A stretch of 64,000 bases of DNA, taken from assembly GCA_019426215.1 (NCBI GenBank), contig CM033400.1, positions 24,164,568-24,228,567 of the forward strand, in the 5' to 3' direction. The DNA is from Buddleja alternifolia. Taxonomy: Eukaryota > Streptophyta > Magnoliopsida > Lamiales > Scrophulariaceae. The number at the start of each line of letters is the position of its first letter. The stretch's first letter is position 1. A program made the translations under genes and the position numbers. This document shows positions 1 to 12,341 of the stretch, one piece after another. A model generated the notes under the pieces. The model worked only from the letters and a program-made list of their open reading frames with translations, did no database searches and was not told the origin of the DNA.

Positions 1-1489
1 CTGCTTGATTGGAATTCTTAAGAGAATACTCCTCAGATTCCATCTTGTCCATCTGTCAAGCGCCATCCAAAGTCTTTCCGAATCATATGCTGGATATCAA
101 TGGTCCCATGCACATCAAGGCCATTGATAGTCCCCTTCGCACATTCATTTCAAGTACTTGCATTTCTAGATCCAGACTTACTGAACTTTTGGAAGCTTCG
201 TCCACTTCTCTTGCCGATTTAGCAAATTAGAACTTCCAATTCGATGACTTTCGCTAAATAGAGTCAGTGCTTGAGGAAACCCCTGCTAAAGCAGTTGAAG
301 CGTCCACTTCTGAAGTTGCCAGTATTCCAGTGCCTGCTGAAGAACTTGTTCAAGCGTCTCAACCAGAGGATATTCCTGACGCTTCTGAACCTGTTGCTGC
401 TGATATTGCTGAGGATCTCTCTCTTGACATACGAGGTACTGTCTTTGATCCAGCATATCGTGCTCCTCTTGACTCTCTGAAACACTCATCCAGATTCAAG
501 CGACCAGCTCCTCAAGCAGTTCAATCAGATGAGAGTCAATCTTTTGGTCCTTTCTCAAATCCGTCCTGGAGGATATCAGTGCTCATGCTACCCAGAATGA
601 AGAATCCCTCTAATGGATTAAAGATAATTTAGCAAAGATTGAGTCTCACGTTATGAGCGCCCAAAATGCTCATATGCGTAGTTCATCTCAAGCGGCAGTT
701 GGTGAGTTTAAACAAGTTTTTCAAAACATGTATGATTCTACTCACGCCAACCAACTGACCATGAAAGAAGAGTTAGAAAAGAGCCTCGAAACCCTCGAGA
801 CATCTATGAATAATGCTACCATCGCCAAGCTCCTCACACTGCAGAAATGCTTCGACAAGCGCTTGGACGACATCACATACTCTATGTCTCAAATTGCTCA
901 TCAGGTAAGTTTACTTACAGAACATTTTCTAAAATCTGATGATGGCAATAAGGGGGAAGAGAAGAAGAAGGTAGAGAAGAAGAAAGGAGAAAAGAGGAAA
1001 GCGTCTAGTTCAATAGCTCAAGAGCCTCCACCTCCTAAGCTTCAAGTTTTACCTTCTCCTTCTGCGCTAAGTCTCCCTTCTTGGATAACTGCTGTTGTTG
1101 GAGAACCTGCTGAAATGCCAAGTAGAACGCTAAGAGAACCTCCACGAGCACTGTATCCAAATCTACCAATACCTACAAGGGCACTGCTTGAACCGTTTGA
1201 CATCCCTCTTCAAAGAGCATCTATTCCAGAACTTATAGATCTAAGAATCTTAGCTGAAAAAAGGCAGATGTCTGAACTCATCCGAACTTTTAGAATTTGT
1301 CTAAGGTATATTGGTATTGACCCAACTGATTGGGATACACACTTTACTGCTTTCAAGAAGAGACAACAAGAAGAAAATAAGCTCATAATCAACAAAGATC
1401 ATGATGCAATGATGACCTTGGAAGATAATCTAACTGAAGCTATCCGAGCTGAAATGCCCAAGCGATACAAAGTTAGACCAAATCGTTAA
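1..1489 (+). pseudogene. Extra ORF downstream of pol, element A (Sirevirus-like copia), 5' part cut by window
   Basis: A coding stretch broken by frame changes runs to a TAA just before a polypurine tract and LTR. The main open pieces are 267-632 and 653-1489 (278 aa), in different frames, so at least one frameshift lies between them. The product is acidic, Lys/Glu-rich and Ser/Pro-rich. It has a predicted helical, coiled-coil-like middle, a KKKVEKKKGEK-type basic tract, and no visible signal peptide, membrane segment or catalytic motif. It occupies the place after pol where Sireviruses carry an additional (env-position) ORF. Element B has an equivalent ORF at 14023-15015 with similar layout. 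Function unknown; the link to B rests on position, style and length, not on an alignment. Confidence 0.6.
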
Positions 1490-1566
1490 AGCTTCTTGAG
1501 TTGCACTATCTAAATTCTTGTCTATTATATTTGATTGTTTAGTTGTAAAAATGCTTGTAATCATTG

Positions 1567-1567
<1 letters not shown>

Positions 1568-1602
<35 letters not shown>
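1568..1602. repeat. (AT)n microsatellite
   Basis: An uninterrupted run of AT dinucleotides lies between the A extra ORF and its polypurine tract. It is a simple repeat with no coding capacity. Confidence 0.9.
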
Positions 1603-1605
<3 letters not shown>

Positions 1606-1730
1606 ACATTTTTCAGCTGAAACATCTCGTTGAAGTGTAACTAACTTTAACTAACCTTATCTAATCAAAACTAACTTTTATTTTGGTTGTCTAACTCTTG
1701 AACTATAAAAGAGTAAGTATTGCCATCATC

Positions 1731-1744
1731 AAAAAGGGGGAAAT
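1731..1744 (+). other. Polypurine tract of element A
   Basis: AAAAAGGGGGAAAT directly precedes the LTR start TGTTAGG. This is the expected plus-strand priming site for reverse transcription of a Ty1/copia element. The same arrangement is found before the B 3' LTR. Confidence 0.85.
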
Positions 1745-3302
1745 TGTTAGGAATTTCATGTTAGTTGTTTTGATGATGACAATTAGGACATTGTGTTAGA
1801 CCCCAAAATATGTAAGTTTGTTTTCAGCCTTGAAGCGTTATATTTGTAATAGGCTATATAGGCTTTGTTTTATTTTTATTCTAGACTGTTAGGTTAAGAT
1901 GTCTTAGACTAAGCATCTGATATGTTCTGAGTGAATTTATCAGAAGTAAAGTTTGAAGACTTAAGTGTCTGAAGTCTGAATGAAGATGAAGATTCCAAGC
2001 GTCTAGAATGACCAACTACATCAAGCGTCACTCGTAGGATAGAAGTGATTCAAGGTTGAATAAGCGTCTATTAATGACTGATTTCACCTGAATTGATTTC
2101 TAAATCCAGATGGAGTTTAATGCAAATATTCTCAAAGCATTAAGTGCCAACGGGCATTTAATTCAAATGCATTAAATGCCGATAAGAGCATTAAATATGA
2201 TAAGCACTTTCAGACGTACGGAGAAGCCACCCTATTGGACTGTCAACTACTCACAGACTGCAGCACCAACTTTTGTGCAGCAGATTTCCAGGAAAAAGGA
2301 CAAAATTTGTTCACTCGCGAAAGTGAGAGACACACGCCCGTGCATGTGTCAAACGGACACTTTTTCCAACAATGCCTATAAATAAGACTTCAACAACAAG
2401 CCAAAAAGAGAGAACATTTTTATCAAGTCGAATTGTTGTTGCATTGAAGTCTCGTTCCTTACAATCTTAGAAAAATCAGAAGATTCAAAGAAAGCATCCT
2501 TTTATTTTTCTTCAAATTCCTGAGACAGTCAACAAATATCTCAAACACTCTTTTCAGAGAAACCCACACATTACTACTGAGATATTTCTAAGTTATTTGA
2601 ATTTTATCAAAATCAAACAAACCTTTTATAAAAACCCCTATCCAAGCCTCGCGATCTGTGTGAAATCGAAGTTGGATACTTGCAGTATTTTTGGGTGAAA
2701 GAAGCAAGGGGATTGAAGTGATTTGGAGCAGAAATCTGTGTGATCAAGGAGCTCAAGTCATCAACATCCATATCTCCCTAATTTGTAGAAGATTCTGTGT
2801 GATTCTTTGAGAATCATCTTAGTGGATTGCCTCCAAGTGTTCAAGGAGAAGAAGGACGTAGTTGAGATTACACCACCCAACGAACCTTACAAATATTGTG
2901 TTTTTTACTTTCAGCATTCATATTGTTAGATCATAAACTGATCAAGTAAAACTCAATCAAACGCTAAGCAACTAAGAAATAACTTGCGACGTTAAAGCTT
3001 TCAAAAAGAGAATACTCTAAAATTATTCCGCTGTGCTAGCACTGATCAAAGAAGTAAACCCTTAAACCTATTTGGTTATAGTATTCAAATCTTGAAATCT
3101 AAGTTAACTTTCTAAAACAAGTCTTCATTAGACGCTTAGCCTAAGCGTCTATATCTCAAGTGAATACTTAAAGTCAAGCGTTAGACACTTCAAGCGTCCA
3201 AAACCAAAATTTTAATGCAAATCTTTTTGAAGTCGAAAAAGACTTCAGGGTCTATTCAACCTCCCCCTTCTAGACCCTTTCGTATGCCACTTAGGACCAA
3301 CA
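1745..3302 (+). mobile_element. 3' LTR of Sirevirus-like copia element A
   Basis: About 1.56 kb beginning TGTTAGGAATTTC and ending GGACCAACA, a TG...CA LTR with imperfect terminal inverted repeats. A TATA box lies at 2377. It is related to, but clearly diverged from, the B LTRs; the most similar stretches are the first about 60 bp and the last about 80 bp. It is the same subfamily as the minus-strand LTR of element C at 17241. The word AAGCG recurs about seven times. It is followed at once by a truncated B 5' LTR, so the right-hand target duplication of A cannot be checked. Confidence 0.85.
2377..2384 (+). promoter_or_regulatory. TATA box of the A LTR
   Basis: TATAAATA, about 630 bp into the LTR, followed by AAGACTTC. 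It is the likely core promoter at the U3/R border, by position and by comparison with TATAAATA at 15916 in the B LTR. Confidence 0.6.
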
Positions 3303-4347
3303 GATGTGATAAGGACATATTGTATGCGGAGCAAGCCACCTACTAGTTTAGACTGTCAGAATTTCAGAGTTCAATCCTACCACATCAAATCAATGCAGCA
3401 GGATTTCAGGAATGTTAGAGAAAAGGTTGATTCACGCGCCGCGTGAATAACACGCGCTCACATGTATCCAACGGACAATTCCCAAGAATTATCTATAAAT
3501 ACCTTACTTCTAGCAAACCCTAAAGATATATAATGATCAACACAAGAAAACTTCGCAAAAATATTTTCTCAAGAAAAGCTTAGAAACTCCATAGTCAAAA
3601 TCTTTCAAGCTTTTTACATACATTCCATACAGTCACAAATATCTCAAACATCTTCCAAAGAAGAAACCTAAACTCTTACTGAGATATTTTAATTTGTTTG
3701 ATATTTCCAAAAACAAACAAAACCTGTGTGATAAAACCCTCAACCTTTCATTTGAGTGAGAAAGTTGTTGAAACCCCTTACAGGCAGTATTTCTGAATGA
3801 GAGAAGCTTGTAGAAGAAGATATTCTTTGGTGCTGAAGTCTGTGTAATCAAGGAGCCCGAGATCATTTTTCACCTTATTTACTATCTTGTAGAAGATTCT
3901 GTGTGATTCGTTGATAATCCACTTAGTAAAATTCCTCCGAGTGTAAAAGGAGAAGAAGGACGTAGCTGGGATTACTTCACCCAGTCAACCTTATATATCT
4001 TGTGTTATTTACTTTTAAGCTTGTCTTGCCTTATATTCTTTTATTTATTCTGAAAAAGACAAGCTAAACTGCTAAGCGACTACTTAACTAAAACCGAACG
4101 CTAAGCTTTAAAATCATTTCCGCAGTGCTAACCCTGATTAAGCGATCTAAGAGTTACCCTACTTTGGTAAATTGCTAAAGTCACTAAGTCTAAGTTATCT
4201 TCACTGAAGCGCCTGACCCGAGCGCTCAGTTTCCTAAGCGTTCTAATCTTTAAAAGTGACACAAATTTTTAAAGTCGAAAAAGACTTCAGGGTCTATTCA
4301 AGCCCCCCCTCCCTTTAGACCCTTTCGTATGCCACTTGGGACCACCA
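3303..4347 (+). repeat. Truncated 5' LTR of element B
   Basis: This matches 15725-16767 of the B 3' LTR from GTGATAAGGA onward, with about 90% identity by eye. The part of the 3' LTR from 15267 to about 15724 has no counterpart here. It ends GGGACCACCA, then a two-base spacer AG and the primer-binding site. The missing start means loss by recombination or deletion at the A/B junction. Confidence 0.85.
3494..3500 (+). promoter_or_regulatory. TATA box of the truncated B 5' LTR
   Basis: TATAAAT in the context ATTATCTATAAATACCTTAC, which is repeated almost unchanged in the B 3' LTR. The truncated LTR thus keeps its core promoter but has lost most upstream U3. Confidence 0.55.
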
Positions 4348-4349
4348 AG

Positions 4350-4365
4350 TGGTATCAGAGCCAGG
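4350..4365 (+). other. Primer-binding site of element B (initiator Met-tRNA)
   Basis: TGGTATCAGAGCCAGG lies two bases after the LTR end. It is complementary to the 3' end of plant initiator methionyl-tRNA, the standard primer of plant Ty1/copia elements. The same site occurs in reverse orientation for elements C and F. Confidence 0.9.
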
Positions 4366-4461
4366 TTGAAGTAGAAACCTAAATGTTTCCAAGCGTAATT
4401 GCTTGTTTAGATCTATTTTCTAAACTTAGTCGCTTTAAAAAAATTTCTTAAACATCTCATT

Positions 4462-6646
4462 ATGGCTTTTAACAAAATGCCTAAACTATGATTCTTGGAA
4501 ACTTAGAGCATTCGCGTATTTATGTTCTTGTGATAATAAAATGTGTGATGTAATTTCAAATGGCCCCATTAAAATCATAAAAGCCATAACTCGGGCGCGT
4601 GGAGCTGATGAAGCAACTCCAGATGGTTATGTTGAAAAACTCAAGTTAGAATGGACGCTAGATGATAGAAAAAGAGCGAATCTGGATAATGTTGGATAAA
4701 GTGCACTCAACTCAACATTAGGAGATAATGATGCATTGTTCAACAAGATCAAACAGTGTAAAACATCAAAAGAGATATGGGATAAGTTGGCTATAGTGTG
4801 TGAAGGTTCAGCACAAATGAAGGAGAACAAACTCTCCATGGCCATGCAAAGATTTGAGAATTTCAAGATACAGTCCAATGAGATGCTAGAACAATTGGAA
4901 GCAAGGTTCACTTTGCTCATTACAGAATTAGCATCATTAGACAAGGAATTGACTAACAAGGAAATGGTCACAAGATATTCAGAAGTCTTCCAAGCAAATA
5001 TTTTATTAAGACTGTTGCCATGAGAGAATCACAAACATTGGAAACTTTAACTCCAGAACAATTGTTTTCGGAACTAAAGGCATTTGAGTTCGAATTGGGT
5101 GAATTCAGTGACACATCGACTTCAGCAACTGAATCAAGAGCTTTAATCGCTACCACCAAAAGTAAGGGTAAAGCGATTAGTAAGGTTAAATCAACGGAAT
5201 CCAATAAAGAAAAAGAGATGGCTTTATTAGTCAAGAAATTTCTAAGATATGAAAAGAGAAATCCCATTATACAAACTTCATTTCAAAATCCTCCCCCAGC
5301 ACTAGCGCCTCAGTATCAAGCACCAGTGTATTCTGCACCTCAACCAATAGCATTCGTTCCATACCAAGCGCCTCCGTCTCCAACTCAGAATCTCTCAGCG
5401 CCAGTTGTTTCTAAGCGATTAACCACTGAACTGAAAATGAAAACTAATTTGTGTTATATTGCAGGAAACCCGGGCACTACCAGGTAAATTGCCCTTATCC
5501 AAATGTGTCTAAGCCCACAAAGCAAGACTATGCGGATAGAAACCAATTCAAGAGCAACCTTCGTCAACAAAGTTTGTTAGCAAAATCTAAACCATTCTCC
5601 GCACCTGATGAGGATTTAGAATCATCAGATGAAAGCAGTGATTATGAGCCAACAAGCAACTCAGCGTTAATTTATCTCATGGCAAGAGATGATTAAGTGT
5701 CTGACGATTCGCTACCTGAGGTAACCATTGAATTATCTCATCCTCTTTCTTATGATGAATTACTTGACAAAGTCAATTAATATTATAAATATTATCAAGA
5801 TGCTGCCAAAATATATCAAAATCACTTCGCTATTATTTCATCGCTCACAAGCGATAAAGTAACGCTCAAAGCAGAGTTGCATGTTTATCAACAATGTATT
5901 GAGAAGAGCCAATCACTTGAAAGTGAAATTACTCATATGAAAAGCGATCTTAATATAATAGTCAAGAGAGAAGCTGATTTGATCGCTAGACTTGCCAAAT
6001 CAGAGCAGCTCATCTTATCATTATCAAAAGCTTCAAGAAAGTTGGGTAATGTGACTAAGGTAACAAGAATGTTTGGTGAAAAGACCAGTTTAGGATACAA
6101 TAAATTTGGTAAACAACCAAATAAACCTAATGTTACGGCAAACAACAAAGGAAAGAGTGTTTTTTTTGTTGAGAAAGGTTCACAAAGTCAAACGCTAAAT
6201 GAGCCAAGCGACAATGGTACGAGGTCAAATGTAAAAGCCAAAGATGACTCAGGCAAGGTTAAGCCGAAAGTAAATGATTCACAAGGACGGGTTCATCCAA
6301 ACACTCAAAAGGCTGAGGATAAACCTGACCACTGTGAATCAAGCGCTAAGCGTCCAACACCAAAAGTGCAACTCAAACCAGCACCAAGGAAATACCAGCT
6401 TCAATATCCAAGACAGTCAAGATCATATTATCGATACTATGATGATTATGATTATGACTATGATTATGATTACTATTATAATCAATGATATTATTATACT
6501 CCCAAAAAGCACACACAACATAATGTGAAACCCAAGAAGGCCAGTATTCCTACAATAAAGACTATACAAACATGGGTTCCGAAAGTTTTAATTCAAACCA
6601 AAGTCACTAACATTGAAGGACCCAAAACAACATAGGTACCAAAGAA
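4462..6646 (+). pseudogene. gag: Gag of element B, disrupted
   Basis: The likely start is the ATG at 4462 (MAFNKMPKL), followed within ten codons by a stop. Coding then continues in successive frames at 4736-5023, 5020-5487, 5451-5696 and 5877-6488. The 4736-5023 part is the UBN2-like capsid region of copia Gag (KQCKTSKEIWDKLAIVCEG). A zinc knuckle, C-x-KPGHYQVNC, lies near 5460, but a frameshift runs through it, separating the first cysteine. The 3' part is a Lys-rich, helical tail with a (DY)n run near 6440-6480, typical of the extended Gag of Sireviruses. Not functional. Confidence 0.8.
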
Positions 6647-6693
6647 TAATTAGAATTGTCCTTTAAAGGTAGATACCTAGAGCCAACACTGAT

Positions 6694-7026
6694 ACTTCAG
6701 TTTGGTATATTGATAATAGGTCATCAAGTCACATGACTGGCTCAAAGGATCTTTTGGTCAACTATCGTGCAACCAACGGTCCTCAAGTTATATTCGGCGA
6801 TAACTCCAAAGGTAAAATCAAAGGTATAAGTATCATGCATAGGGGGAACATCATGACAAGAGATGTATATTATGTTAAGGGTCTTAAGCATAATTTGTTG
6901 AGTATTAGTCAATTTGAAGTCTTTGAAGTCAAATTCTCAAGTGACTACTACTATGTTAACGACGCTAAGACGAAGTCTACTAAATTAAGAGGAAAAAGAA
7001 CAAACCATGTGTATTTAGTAGATTGA
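6694..7026 (+). pseudogene. Aspartic protease of element B, active site altered
   Basis: The copia protease is recognisable from VWYID...SSHMTGSKDLL and continues through IFGDNSKGKIKG and YVKGLKHNLLSISQF to a TGA at 7024. The usual catalytic D-S-G-C-S-R-H-M-T-G has become D-N-R-S-S-S-H-M-T-G, so the Ser and Gly of the DSG triad are lost. Stops precede the domain. Retropepsin cleavage activity is very unlikely. Confidence 0.8.
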
Positions 7027-7074
7027 GATTCTACAATTGATAACAACCCCACATACTTTGTTGCTAAAAGTCAA

Positions 7075-8164
7075 AATGAATTGGGTTGGTTATGGCATAG
7101 AAAAATGAATCACCTCAACTTTAAGGCAATCTCTCAATTAATAGAGGGATTACCTAAGGGTTTCTTTCAGAAAAATCGCTTATGTGATGCATGTCAAAAG
7201 GGCAAACAAGTTAAATCATCTTTTAAGAAGAAACCGTGCCTATCTACTTCTAGAATTCTTGAACTATTGCATTTAGATTTGTTTGGTCCTATTCAAATCA
7301 TGAGTGTTAGTGGTAAAAAGTATTCGCTAGTAATAGTTGATGATTTCTCTCGCTATACATGGGTAGAATTTCTAGTGACCAAAGATGAAACTAGTGTCAA
7401 GCTCACAGCGCTAATCCATCAATTGCAAACTTCAAAATATTTAAAGGTGGCGAGAATTAGAAGCGATAGAGGAACTGAATTTACTAACCAATTTATTGAG
7501 AAGTTTTGTATAGATTTTGGAATACTTCATGAGCATTCTGCTCCTAGAACGCCTCATAGAATGGAGTTGTTGAGCGATGGAACAAAACGCTTAAAGAAGC
7601 CGCTAGGACAATGCTTGCAGAGTCCAAACTGCCTCAACGGTTTTGGGCCTAAGCTATCAATACCGCTTGATACACTCAGAAGCGGTGTATGATCAACAAG
7701 AAACATGAGAAGACTCCATATGAGTTGTGGAAGGGACGTAAGCCTAATGTTTCATATTTTCATGTATTTGGTTCAAAATGTTTCATTCATAACAATAGAT
7801 CCCACAGCCTAAAGACATTTGATCCTAAAACGGATGAGGGAATCTTTCTAGGCTATGCTAAGAATGGAAAGATTTTTCGCATCCTCATCCTAAATAGTTT
7901 CAAATCAAAGGTTGAAGAATCCATTTATGTTGTATTTGATGATGTTAACCAAGAACCGAGTAAGGTTAATGCTGATGATGTAGGAATTGAAGATCTTGCC
8001 CAACAAGCGTCACAAATCAATCTTGGTGATGATAGTAATGATGATGAGGATGATGAGATCTTTGTACCTATTCCTAAGGTTACTCGTGAGGTTACAAATG
8101 ATGATATTGTCAGAATCGCTAATGATCATGAAGAGAAGATCATCAAGAGCAAACTGAAGTTGTG
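7075..8164 (+). pseudogene. Integrase of element B, frameshifted
   Basis: The zinc-binding part is visible as WLWHRKMNHLN...LCDACQKGKQ (H-H-C-C). The core follows with D in LLHLDLFGP and D in IRSDRGTEF. After PRTPH the frame changes; NGVVERWNKTLKEAA with the catalytic Glu then continues in another frame, with two stops before KTPYELWKGRKPNVSYFHVFG at 7707 onward (the copia-specific C-terminal part). The D-D-E residues are therefore all encoded, but in two frames. The 3' end is an acidic linker of the kind that precedes the copia RT. Confidence 0.85.
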
Positions 8165-9361
8165 AATGATGTAGCGACTGCGTAAGAGACAAATAAGGGT
8201 CAAGCGATTGACAATCAAGAGGCTCTCAACCCGTTCCAACCAGATTGTAAATGGCTTAAAGACCATCCACCAGAGTTAGTGGTTGGAGATATTGAAGCAC
8301 ATGTTAGAACTAGGTCCGCAACAATCAATGAGGCCATGTTCGTTAGCTTTCTATCTCAAATGGAACCAAAGAAAGTGGATGAAGTGCTCAGTGATTCAAG
8401 TTGGGTACAAGCGATGCAAGAAGAGCTTAACCAATTTGAGAAAAGCAAGGTTTGGACTCTAGTACCAAGACCAACTCACCAAGGATTTATTGGAACTAGC
8501 TGGGTTTTTAGGAATAAGATGGATGAAGATGGCATTGTTATAAGAAACAAAGCCAGAATAGTCGCTCAGGGTTATTGTCAGGAAGAGTGTATTGATTTTG
8601 ATGAGACGTATGTCCCAGTAGCTTGTCTTGAAGCGATTAGGATGTTCTTAGCATTTGTCGCGTTTAACAAATTCACAGTATACCAAATGGATATAAAGAT
8701 TGCATTCCTAAATGGTAAACTCCAAGAAGAAGTCTATGTGGAGCAACCTCCAAGATTCATCAACAACAATGGGAAAAGTATGGTCTACAAATTGGATAAG
8801 GCATTCTATGGCCCTAAACAAGCACCAAGAGCATGGTATGACACTCTCACTATCTTCCTTATAGGTAAAATCTTTTCAAAAGGCAGCGTTGATACAATTT
8901 TATTTAAAATTACCCATAATAATCATATTCTCTTAGTCCAAATTTATGTTGATAATATTATATTCGGATCTACTAATAAGCGATTGTGTGAGAAATTTTT
9001 AAAAATGATGCAAGAACAATTTGAAATGAGCATGATGGGTGAATTAATTTTATTCTTAGGACTGCAAATTAAACAACTCCCTAATGGCATATTTATTAAC
9101 CAAGCTAAATATACAAGGGATATGATTAAGAAATTTGGTATAGAAAATGCAACATCTTCAAAAATTCCTTTGAGCCAAACGTTTAAGTTAGATAAAGATG
9201 AAAGTGGGAAGAAAATTGATATCACTAATTATAGAGGTATCATTGGATCACTTTTTTATCTTACCACTAGTAGACCTGATATTGTTTTCAGTATGCATGT
9301 GTGCATGCTTTCAAGTCAATCCAAAAGAGTCACAGTTAATTGCTACCAAGAGAATCCTTAA
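8165..9361 (+). pseudogene. Copia reverse transcriptase (RVT_2) of element B
   Basis: The longest open stretch is 8279-9361 (360 aa). Family motifs in order: SSWVQAMQEELNQFEKSKVWTLV, KARIVAQGYCQEE, YQMDIKIAFLNGKLQEEVYVEQP, KAFYGPKQAPRAWY, then the catalytic box as YVDN instead of YVDD, and SLFYLTTSRPDIVF. Loss of an Asp in the YxDD box removes a metal ligand, so the enzyme would be inactive even without the flanking stops. A stop at 8163 and others before 8279 separate it from integrase. Confidence 0.88.
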
Positions 9362-9893
9362 ATACCTAAAAGACACACAGAATGTGGGCTTATGGTATCC
9401 AAGGGACTCTCCTTTTGAACTAATTGGTTATTCAGACGTAGGTTTTCAGGATGCAAAATTGATAGAAAAAGTACTAGTGGTACATGTCAATTTCTAGGTG
9501 ATAGACTAATTTCATGGCATAGTAAGAAACAACAATCCATATCAACTTCTACCGCTGAGGCAGAATATGTAGCCGCTGGATCTTGTTGTGCACAAATCCT
9601 TTGGATGAGGCAACAACTTAGAGATTATGGAACAATCCTAGGTCCTACCCTAATTCATTGTGATAACCAAAACACTTTAGCTATGACCCAAAATCATGTC
9701 CTTCATTCTAGAACTAAACACATTGACATTCGCTACATTTCTTGCATGTCCATGTTCAAAAGAAAGATATCTCCATGCACTTCATTGGAACTGACAAACA
9801 ATTGGCAGATATCTTCACCAAAGCGCACAACGAACAACGTTTTCTCACTTTGAGAAGTGAATTAGGTATGATTGATTTAAACGATGAAACCAT
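9362..9893 (+). pseudogene. RNase H of element B, frameshifted
   Basis: The domain is split over three frames: ...ELIGYSDVGFQDA (9418), then LISWHSKKQQSISTSTAEAEYVAAGSCCAQ near 9508-9600, then MRQQLRDYG...LIHCDNQNTLAMTQNHVLHSRTKHIDIRY and finally GTDKQLADIFTKA. These are the usual D, E, D and terminal blocks of copia RNase H. The end of pol at about 9890 is followed by a non-coding stretch and then the extra ORF. Confidence 0.85.
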
Positions 9894-10762
9894 AAAACAT
9901 CATATTTTACAGGCATACAATTTAGGGGGAATCTACTTTACATTTATGTCCAAATTGTTTTTTAAGATTGAAATGAGCCATCAATTTTAGGGGGAACTTT
10001 AAAATTGTACTTGTCTCAATTCATAAGTGACTGTGATAAAAAATTGACTTTGAAAATTTATGCATTAATCACTAGCGCTTATCTATTATGCATGACAAAA
10101 TCAATCTCTAATAAAAGTAAATGAAAATATCTTTCAAAATCCAAGCGATTGATTTTTATATAAAGTCTTAAGCTTTGACAAAAATTGAATTTTATTAAAA
10201 AGACTTCAGCGATTAAGGATTCCCACTTCAATGCTAAGTAACTTTCTCTAAAAATCATGCATAATTTTCATCGCTAAAAGTAGCGTGTGGATAAGTCCAA
10301 AAGATTAGATTTGACAACTGTCCACGCGCTCCTATCAAATCAAATTGACAGTTAATGATTCCTATCTAAAATAGGCAGTTTAGTAACTGCGCATGTCTGG
10401 GTACATGTCAGTGTACCATTAGGCACACGCAACTCACGCTGAACATTTTTAAAATTTCAAAGGTTTTTTTTTAAAAGGTAGTTGCGGACTCCAAAATTTT
10501 ATAATTCACAGCAGTTAGCCTATTTATGCACCTTTTCACATCCGTATTTATGACTGAACGGCTCAGATTCAATTCTTTTATTTCCAATTTAATTACCTGA
10601 ACATGTGGCGTGTATCTATTCATTGAAAAGTTACTTTTTGCCAACCATCCACAGTTTTTACTAAAAAAACTTTATCACACTTAAAATTCTCTTGCTGTAA
10701 AAACTCTCTCAAGGCAAACAAGCTTTCTTTCTAAATCTCTCAAAAGCTTCAAACCTTCTTCA
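9894..10762 (+). other. Spacer between pol and the extra ORF of element B
   Basis: AT-rich, with no ORF that looks real. Two GGGGGAA-type purine runs (near 9925 and 9990) resemble the polypurine tract at 15254. The region would supply the leader of any subgenomic mRNA for the downstream ORF; I could not recognise a convincing promoter. Confidence 0.5.
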
Positions 10763-11993
10763 ATGGCTCCACTAAAATCTTCTGAATCTGCTGTCGAAAA
10801 GTCTAAAAAATCCAAAACTGAGAAACCAGTCACTGTGAATGCTGGATTTCTTGTGAATTGGGACTACCTCTTTGAAAACCAGAACTTCCCTCTAAGGACT
10901 ATTCTCCCTCTGGTTCAAGAGTCTGGTTTGAGTGAAATGATAGCCTCTCATTCAAACATCTTCGAGGAAGAAACTCTTTTCTTCTTTCTGAATGCAAAAA
11001 TTTCTGCCGATGGAAATTCCATTTCATGTATCTTTCCATTTGCGTGTGAAACCTTCGTTCTCTCCTCTGAACTCGTTTCTTCTCTTCTGCATTTACCCAA
11101 TGATGGAGTCGAAGTTGAAGACATCACTCTCGGCGATGCCACTAAAGTATGGTAATTGGTCAAGAAAGACGATGTGGATGCTGCCTATGAACCCAACTTC
11201 AAAAAGAATGACATGAAGGGCGAATATATCATTCTAGCTGACATATGTTCAAAAATTATCGAATTCAGAAAAGGAAGCTTCGATAAGATCTCCAATATCC
11301 AATACAAAATGATGGTTGCAATTCTAACCAAGTTCAAAATCAATTAGTCGCTTTACGTCTTCAATTGCTTTAAGGCAGTGATGGCCAAGTCAGTAAATCC
11401 AAAGCCTTACGGCATTGTGCTGAGTTATATTCTAAGCGCTAGCGGTTTTATCAACACCACTGGAAAGAAAGTCCCAGTGCTCAAATTCTATGGGAAAAAG
11501 ATGATCGGAGAGTTGCTCGAACTCAAGCGTCAGGGTGGAGCATCTGTCCCCAAAGACAAGCGTAAGCGACTTCTTGCCGAAGGAGTTGTTCGCAGCGATG
11601 ATGAAGACCAAGTGTCTTCATCGTCATCATCAGAAGAAGAAGCAGTGGTGGTTAAGCGACCAAAAGATTATTGTGAAGGTCGCTGAACCAGCCAAGCTAG
11701 CTAAGAAACAAAAGAAGAAGCACGAGCCAAAGAAGAAGTATCCCTCTTCTTCTCCAAAATCACCCTCTCATCCTCCAGCGTTTGTCTTCCTCCTGAAGAT
11801 GGAGAAGAAGAAGAAAAAAAAGTACCGCTAGCCTACAAGCATACTCCTTCATCCACTCCAGCTGCATCAACAAGCGCTCCAGTCGAGCTAGCGCTTGAAG
11901 AGCCAGCCAGCGTTCCTTCTCCTCTCTCTGATGCTGAAACCAGCGCAGAACCCAAAGCCACTACTCCATCTTAGAGGCTTTCCCGTGTTTGGG

Positions 11994-12076
11994 GTAAGTA
12001 CTTGTGCTAAGCAAAGTATTATATCCTTTCCTCGTTACTTTCTAAGTCTCTAACACTAGGATAAAATCTTTTTTAG
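11994..12076 (+). other. Candidate intron 1 in the extra ORF of element B
   Basis: 83 bp starting GTAAGTA (a near-ideal plant donor) and ending TTTTTTAG after a T-rich stretch. Coding-like sequence is found on both sides and there are stops inside. Its length is close to the usual plant minimum. No transcript evidence is available here. Confidence 0.45.
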
Positions 12077-12261
12077 CCGAGTGTGAAGCAAAGGTCCAGA
12101 CTGTTCTTAACACTCTTGAGAACTTGCATATTCCCATTCGCGCTGATCCAATCATTCTTTTCTCGATTTAGATCAAGAAGAAGTTATCTCTGAGCTTGAG
12201 AAAACTGTGCCAAATGTTGAAACAGATCAAGCGACTACACCAGTCGATGATAATCCTCAGG

Positions 12262-12341
12262 GTAAGCGTTGTAGTATCTTACTTATGATTTCTACTTAGT
12301 AGAAATTTTGATTGCTTTTCTCAAACGCTTGCATGTATCAG
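12262..12341 (+). other. Candidate intron 2 in the extra ORF of element B
   Basis: 80 bp with donor CAG/GGTAAGC and acceptor GCATGTATCAG preceded by TTGCTTTTCTC. It has the same size and base composition as candidate intron 1. Flanking codons on the left (..TTPVDDNPQ) and on the right (AQSATDAPHPPEEDIELDV-like) have the same acidic style. Confidence 0.45.

Noticed and set aside
4350..4365. tRNA-like sequence TGGTATCAGAGCC as a tRNA gene remnant
   Set aside because: It is the primer-binding site: only the complement of the tRNA 3' end, placed directly after an LTR, with no cloverleaf around it.
5933..6148. Minus-strand hydrophobic 71-codon frame over B gag
   Set aside because: Antisense shadow of a helical Gag segment.
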